Part shown: one piece after another, positions 33,401-35,795 of the stretch
Position numbering within the stretch: the stretch's first letter is position 1
Layout: each line of letters opens with the position of its first letter
Assembly: GCA_964639255.1 (NCBI GenBank)
Contig: CAZXDP010000025.1
Location: forward strand, 1-35,795
Length of the DNA stretch: 35,795 nucleotides
Origin: NZQO01 sp964639255
GTDB taxonomy: Bacteria > Bacteroidota > Bacteroidia > Flavobacteriales > Flavobacteriaceae
Direction of reading: 5' to 3'
The notes under the pieces: model-generated
The model's database searches: none
What the model was told of the DNA's origin: nothing
The model's input: the letters and a program-made list of their open reading frames with translations, nothing else
Made by a program: the position numbers and the translations under genes

Positions 33401-33420
33401 AAGAGTAAATAGATAAAGGT

Positions 33421-33585
33421 ATGTTTGGTATTTTCAGAAAAAAATCGGAGAAAGAACGGCTACAAAAACAGTACAAACGGCTTATGGAAGAAGCCTTCGT
33501 GCTGTCGAAATCGAACCGGTCGCAGGGAGATGCCAAATATGCCGAGGCAGACGCCCTGTTGAAAAAAATTGATGCTTTACCTTAA
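33421..33585 (+). CDS. Lacal_2735-family small protein
   Basis: 54 residues translated directly from the sequence: begins MFGIFRKKSEKERLQKQYKRL and ends with ADALLKKIDALP. The N-terminal MFGxFxKKSEKE block, a basic helix, the SNRSQGDAKYAEAD segment and the final Leu-rich helix match the flavobacterial Lacal_2735 family, which is of unknown function. The whole protein looks helical and cytosolic, with an even mix of Lys and Glu. It is preceded by a strong promoter box and followed after 12 bp by another small gene, so the two form an operon. Confidence 0.85.
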   Translation: MFGIFRKKSEKERLQKQYKRLMEEAFVLSKSNRSQGDAKYAEADALLKKIDALP

Positions 33586-33597
33586 AAACGCATTGCT

Positions 33598-33819
33598 ATG
33601 GATATAGTTCAAGAAGCGCTTCAGTTTGAGGCGCAAACCACACGGTTTTCATCGCTAAACGATCGTATTGTTGCATCGCAGAAGGCGAAACAGCTTATTT
33701 TGGCGCTCAACCAGTTGTACAAAAAGAATAAGGACGCCAACTTAATGGAACAGATGAAGCGCCTTACGGCCATTAAGCGCAAGGCAGAAAAACGCCTAAA
33801 CGCGAAATTGGTACTATAA
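33598..33819 (+). CDS. Small helical basic protein, operon partner of the Lacal_2735 gene
   Basis: 73 residues. No family name comes to mind. The sequence is strongly helical and basic toward the end (MKRLTAIKRKAEKRLNAKL), with no membrane segment and no cysteine. It starts 12 bp after the Lacal_2735 gene and so is probably co-translated with it. Helical pairing between the two products is possible. The convergent tryptophan dioxygenase gene ends 8 bp further on, with no clear terminator between. Confidence 0.7.
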   Translation: MDIVQEALQFEAQTTRFSSLNDRIVASQKAKQLILALNQLYKKNKDANLMEQMKRLTAIKRKAEKRLNAKLVL

Positions 33820-33827
33820 CCCGATTT

Positions 33828-34715
33828 TTATGAAGGCCACAATTGCGGAAAGAACTTTCGCTGTTGGTGCTTTGGATCTAGGTATTTTTTCCATTCACTA
33901 CCGCCAGTAGCGGTCTTTGATCCGGTATTGCTTTCCAGATAATGCTTTGCCGTATTAAGGTGGACATTAGGCCAATCTACGTTATAGTGAACATCAAATT
34001 GGTGCAAGAGGGTTTCGAGCTGCTTCGATGGATTTTGTAGCGCTTCAAACCTTTCGGCCAATGTGTTTCCTTGAGTTTTCCTTGCCAAGGCGATGAAGGC
34101 ATCTAGGTATTTTTCCTCAAACTGTCTCATAGTAAGTGTTTTTTGGCCTGTTTTTCGATTGTATCCGGCATCACGCCAATATATAACTTCAAAGTAATCT
34201 TCCACACTAGGGTTATTGGGTAGCTCTTGCTTGCCCGCCTCGTTCACCAAATTTCGCAAGGGGGTGCAATACAATTCGATATAGCGAAACTGCGCACTTT
34301 GGAATCCGCTCGCGGGGGTAAGAGTACTTCTAAATGTGTTGTAGTCGTCGTAGCTCATGCCATCTTTCATTATATCAAAACTGGTGATGAGCATGGTGGT
34401 ATAGCGTATGCAGCGCGATAGCTTATCTGTCCAAACAGCTTCTTCAATTGATTCCGTTTCATACAGTTGCTCTATTTCGTGCCGAATCATTTTGAGCAGC
34501 AGTTCGGTGATTTGGTGGTACATAATAAAGATGGCTTCGTCTTTAAAATGCGTGCGCGGTTTTTGAAGGGATAGTAACGTATCTACCTCAATATAATCCC
34601 AGTAGGTAATCGGTTTTGCCTGAAGCAGTCCCTTGAGGTATGTTTCGGGATTTTCGCCCAGCCGTTCGTATTTTTCGGTGATGGCTTGTAAAAGCTCGTT
34701 TTTGCTAGAGGACAT
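33828..34715 (-). CDS. Tryptophan 2,3-dioxygenase family protein
   Basis: 295 residues. It oxidises L-tryptophan to N-formylkynurenine using heme, first step of the kynurenine pathway. Family marks: ITYWDYIEVDTLLSLQKPRT at the N-terminus, FIMYHQITELLLKMIRHE with the distal-pocket His, TPASGFQSAQFRYIE in the substrate-binding helix, NVHLNTAKHYLES and ATGGSEWKKYL near the end (GTGGSS-like loop). The length fits bacterial enzymes (about 280). On the minus strand a TACCTTTA box at 34739-34746 gives a short leader. No other kynurenine gene is in the window. Confidence 0.87.
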   Translation of the reverse strand: MSSSKNELLQAITEKYERLGENPETYLKGLLQAKPITYWDYIEVDTLLSLQKPRTHFKDEAIFIMYHQITELLLKMIRHEIEQLYETESIEEAVWTDKLSRCIRYTTMLITSFDIMKDGMSYDDYNTFRSTLTPASGFQSAQFRYIELYCTPLRNLVNEAGKQELPNNPSVEDYFEVIYWRDAGYNRKTGQKTLTMRQFEEKYLDAFIALARKTQGNTLAERFEALQNPSKQLETLLHQFDVHYNVDWPNVHLNTAKHYLESNTGSKTATGGSEWKKYLDPKHQQRKFFPQLWPS

Positions 34716-34738
34716 AGTATTGGCCTTTGGTTGTTGGG

Positions 34739-34746
34739 TAAAGGTA
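34739..34746 (-). promoter_or_regulatory. Possible -7 box for tryptophan dioxygenase
   Basis: Minus strand TACCTTTA, a TAnnTTTR match, with a poly-T run about 19 bp upstream. Leader of about 20 nt. Confidence 0.45.
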
Positions 34747-34837
34747 GTGGGATTCCAAAAGAATTAAAAAGGAGTAAGCGCAAAAATTTATGGAAGAGGA
34801 AGATTCAATAAACCCGATCCAGCATTCGAATTTTCGT

Positions 34838-34876
34838 GGTACCTCCAGCCCCGATGCTTCGGGGGAACCAGGGCTA
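34838..34876 (-). pseudogene. tRNA-Phe 3'-end fragment with palindrome in the T-loop
   Basis: On the minus strand the sequence runs CCCTGGTTC, then a 16-bp palindrome (CCCCGATGCTTCGGGG in plus orientation, 34849-34864), then CTGGAGGTACCA. In the intact tRNA the two flanks are separated by only GATTC. The fragment covers T-arm and acceptor 3' strand alone; the 5' half is missing. Confidence 0.75.
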
Positions 34877-35161
34877 TGTGTTTTCTAGTATTCGGTTAAG
34901 GATTTGGGGATCTTCGACTACCTTCTCGATGAACCTCCTGCTTTTCATCCTCTTCACGAATCTTTCCAGTTTCAGCGCTTCCTCTCTGGAGCGGCAAGGA
35001 TGGGCGAGCATTAGTTCCCAGTCTTGGGCGATTTTGGTAAATGCCTTTTGAAAAACACCTTGGTTATACAAACCCAGCCTGCGCTCGGGGTCTTGGCTCT
35101 CTCCCACGTAATACCGATTTGCCGATGCAGAGAACAATATGTAGAGATAATGGTTTTGCAT
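34874..35161 (-). CDS. GIY-YIG nuclease domain protein, distal copy
   Basis: 95 residues, UPF0213-type GIY-YIG fold. Motif: YLYILFSASANRYYVGES, with catalytic Tyr7 (LYI) and YYVG; the conserved Arg appears in DPERRLGLYNQG, and EEALKLERFVKR supplies the metal-binding Glu helix. The protein is probably a structure-specific or homing-type endonuclease; free-standing members next to tRNA genes occur in flavobacteria. This copy retains the key residues. It is 85 percent identical in protein sequence to the second copy. Its start codon lies 2 nt after the T run of a terminator, and its stop abuts the tRNA T-arm fragment. Confidence 0.88.
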   Translation of the reverse strand: MQNHYLYILFSASANRYYVGESQDPERRLGLYNQGVFQKAFTKIAQDWELMLAHPCRSREEALKLERFVKRMKSRRFIEKVVEDPQILNRILENT

Positions 35162-35163
35162 AC

Positions 35164-35195
35164 AAAAAAAGGTCGGCTAACTATGTTAGACGACC
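35164..35195 (-). terminator. Terminator hairpin, duplicated copy
   Basis: Hairpin 35171-35195 with stem GGTCG/CGACC extended by CTAAC/GTTAG; on the minus strand a T7 run (A at 35164-35170) follows. It is the duplicate of the tRNA-Phe terminator at 35530-35561. Confidence 0.75.
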
Positions 35196-35203
35196 TTTTA
35201 TGT

Positions 35204-35241
35204 GGTACCTCCAGCCCCGATACTTCGGGGGAACCAGGGCT
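35204..35241 (-). pseudogene. tRNA-Phe 3'-end fragment, second copy, palindrome in T-loop
   Basis: Same layout as the fragment at 34838-34876, with palindrome CCCCGATACTTCGGGG (35215-35230) between the two halves of the T-arm. The acceptor strand AGGTACCA is intact. Confidence 0.75.
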
Positions 35242-35527
35242 ATGTCTTTTGTAGTATTCGGTTCAGGATTTGGGGATCTTCGATTACCCTCTCGATGAAC
35301 CTCCTGCTTTTCATCTTCTTCAAGAATATTTCCAGTTTCAGCGCTTCCTCTTTGGAACGGCAATGATGGGCGAGCTTTAGTTCCCAGTCTTGGGCGATCT
35401 TGGTAAATGCCTTTTGAAAAATACCTTGGTTATGCAAACCCAGTCTCCGCTCGGGGTCTTGGCTCTCTCCCACGTAATACCGATTTGCCGATGCAGAGAA
35501 CAATATGCAGAGATAATGGGTTTGCAT
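35240..35527 (-). CDS. GIY-YIG nuclease domain protein, tRNA-proximal copy, first catalytic Tyr lost
   Basis: 95 residues, same family and size as the distal copy. Motif YLCILFSASANRYYVGES: residue 7, the Tyr of the GIY element in the intact copy, is Cys (codon TGC at 35507-35509). YYVG, the Arg loop DPERRLGLHNQG and the Glu helix EEALKLEIFLKK are kept. Loss of the Tyr that acts in catalysis suggests this copy may be inactive or altered. It starts 2 nt beyond the T run of the tRNA-Phe terminator, so read-through or its own start would be needed for expression. Confidence 0.85.
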   Translation of the reverse strand: MQTHYLCILFSASANRYYVGESQDPERRLGLHNQGIFQKAFTKIAQDWELKLAHHCRSKEEALKLEIFLKKMKSRRFIERVIEDPQILNRILQKT

Positions 35528-35529
35528 AC

Positions 35530-35561
35530 AAAAAAAGGCCGACTAACTGCGTTAGACGACC
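35530..35561 (-). terminator. Terminator of tRNA-Phe
   Basis: Transcribed leftward, the hairpin 35537-35561 (GGUCG-type outer stem with one G-U, inner CUAAC/GUUAG stem) is followed by seven T (A at 35530-35536 on the plus strand). It lies 7 bp after the tRNA 3' end. Confidence 0.85.
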
Positions 35562-35568
35562 TTTTATG

Positions 35569-35641
<73 letters not shown>

Positions 35642-35670
35642 AATTAATTATTCAATATTTCAAGTAGGTC

Positions 35671-35752
35671 CCATTCTCGGGACACACGCCCCGACGCTTC
35701 GAGGTTCAGTCCGTTGCTCTAACTCCCGACACTTCGGGAGAGCTAAGGTACC
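35671..35752 (-). pseudogene. tRNA-Phe pseudogene with palindromes in place of loops
   Basis: On the minus strand it reads GGTACCTTAGCTC as in the intact gene, then an 18-bp palindrome (35723-35740) replacing the D-loop AGTTGG, then TAGAGCAACGGACTGAA identical to the intact gene, then a 16-bp palindrome (35689-35704) replacing four bases on the 3' side of the anticodon loop, then CGTGTGTCCC. The T-arm is altered to a GTCCC/GGGAC hairpin and the acceptor 3' strand is missing. It is the first element after the promoter and precedes the real tRNA by about 30 bp. Confidence 0.8.
35723..35740. repeat. Palindromic mini-element, best copy
   Basis: CTCCCGACACTTCGGGAG: 7-bp perfect stem, 4-nt loop. 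Related copies: 34849-34864, 35215-35230 and 35689-35704. On the plus strand the loops read TGCT, TACT, CGCT and CACT, that is YRCT in every case, with stem CCCGA/TCGGG (one A mismatch in 35689-35704). Confidence 0.8.
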
Positions 35753-35765
35753 GTAATTGAGAGCG

Positions 35766-35795
35766 CAAATATAATTGATATTTCCATTTCCCAAA
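35766..35795 (-). promoter_or_regulatory. Promoter of the tRNA-Phe region
   Basis: Minus strand TTTG (35792-35795), 18 bp, then TATATTTG (35766-35773), both consensus elements. Expected start near 35762, ten bases before the pseudogene. Confidence 0.7.

Larger units (their letters stand above)
34836..35201 (-). repeat. 366-bp tandem cassette, distal copy
   Basis: One unit of a direct tandem repeat with exact 366-bp period; the second copy is 35202-35567 with about 24 mismatches by eye (near 93 percent identity) and no net indel. In transcript order (minus) each unit holds a hairpin terminator, a GIY-YIG gene, and a tRNA-Phe 3'-end fragment whose T-loop is replaced by a palindrome. Confidence 0.9.
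35202..35567 (-). repeat. 366-bp tandem cassette, tRNA-proximal copy
   Basis: Second unit of the tandem array, directly downstream of the intact tRNA-Phe. The tRNA's own GTGGTACCTCCAG sequence at 35568-35580 begins a third period, so the repeat boundary coincides with the tRNA 3' end, as expected if the array grew by insertion or recombination at that end. Confidence 0.9.

Noticed and set aside
34836..35567. CRISPR array or phage/ICE attachment array
   Set aside because: Only two 366-bp units carrying genes, no integrase, and the repeats are coding; the tRNA 3'-end repeats look att-like but nothing else of an integrative element is present.

Overview
The window reads as chromosomal DNA of a marine-type Flavobacteriaceae (Bacteroidetes). 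Evidence: a type IX secretion (Por) C-terminal domain at the left edge, repeated -7 promoter boxes of the form TAnnTTTG a short distance before start codons, few Shine-Dalgarno sequences, many short lipoproteins, and families typical of the group (DUF4136, Lacal_2735, DUF547, bifunctional GNAT/carbon-nitrogen hydrolase). Coding density is high and no phage, IS element or CRISPR array is visible.

Layout. 1-5925 (+): end of a secreted protein, then mevalonate-pathway genes (diphosphomevalonate decarboxylase, mevalonate kinase), a UbiA prenyltransferase, a true nitrilase, and an RsuA/RluB-type protein whose catalytic residues are missing. 5926-6369: a gene-free stretch holding a strong candidate for a structured RNA. 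6370-12180 (+): polyamine block (arginine decarboxylase, agmatinase, deoxyhypusine-synthase-like protein, GNAT/amidohydrolase fusion) and an RMD1/YagE protein. 12161-19758: GT-C mannosyltransferase, TolB-like lipoprotein, M28 peptidase, two DUF4136 lipoproteins, and two coupled GT2 enzymes; a polyprenyl-phosphate-mannose route is plausible. 19836-24348: a membrane 4Fe-4S protein with an FAD oxidoreductase, then a GH113-like lipoprotein.

24377-32349 (-): hemerythrin, then a ten-gene arsenosugar-type operon read right to left: AhpD-like protein, ArsS radical SAM, rhodanese, TIGR04282 transferase, purine nucleoside phosphorylase, a 63-residue membrane protein, ArsM, a sterol-desaturase-like enzyme, DUF547, TIGR04283 transferase. 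The inferred scheme is arsenite methylation (ArsM), transfer of 5'-deoxyadenosyl (ArsS), removal of adenine (PNP) and glycosylation. A perfect 8-bp inverted repeat lies at the start of the predicted transcript, and a 99-bp palindromic interspersed-type repeat separates the first two genes.

32499-34715: DUF481 protein, two small proteins, and tryptophan 2,3-dioxygenase. 34836-35795 (-) is the most unusual part: a promoter, a tRNA-Phe pseudogene whose D and anticodon loops are each replaced by a 16-18 bp palindrome, an intact tRNA-Phe(GAA), then two exact-period (366 bp) tandem cassettes, each with the tRNA terminator, a GIY-YIG nuclease gene and a fragment of the tRNA 3' end whose T-loop is again replaced by the same palindrome. 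I consider this the best candidate for a poorly described system here.
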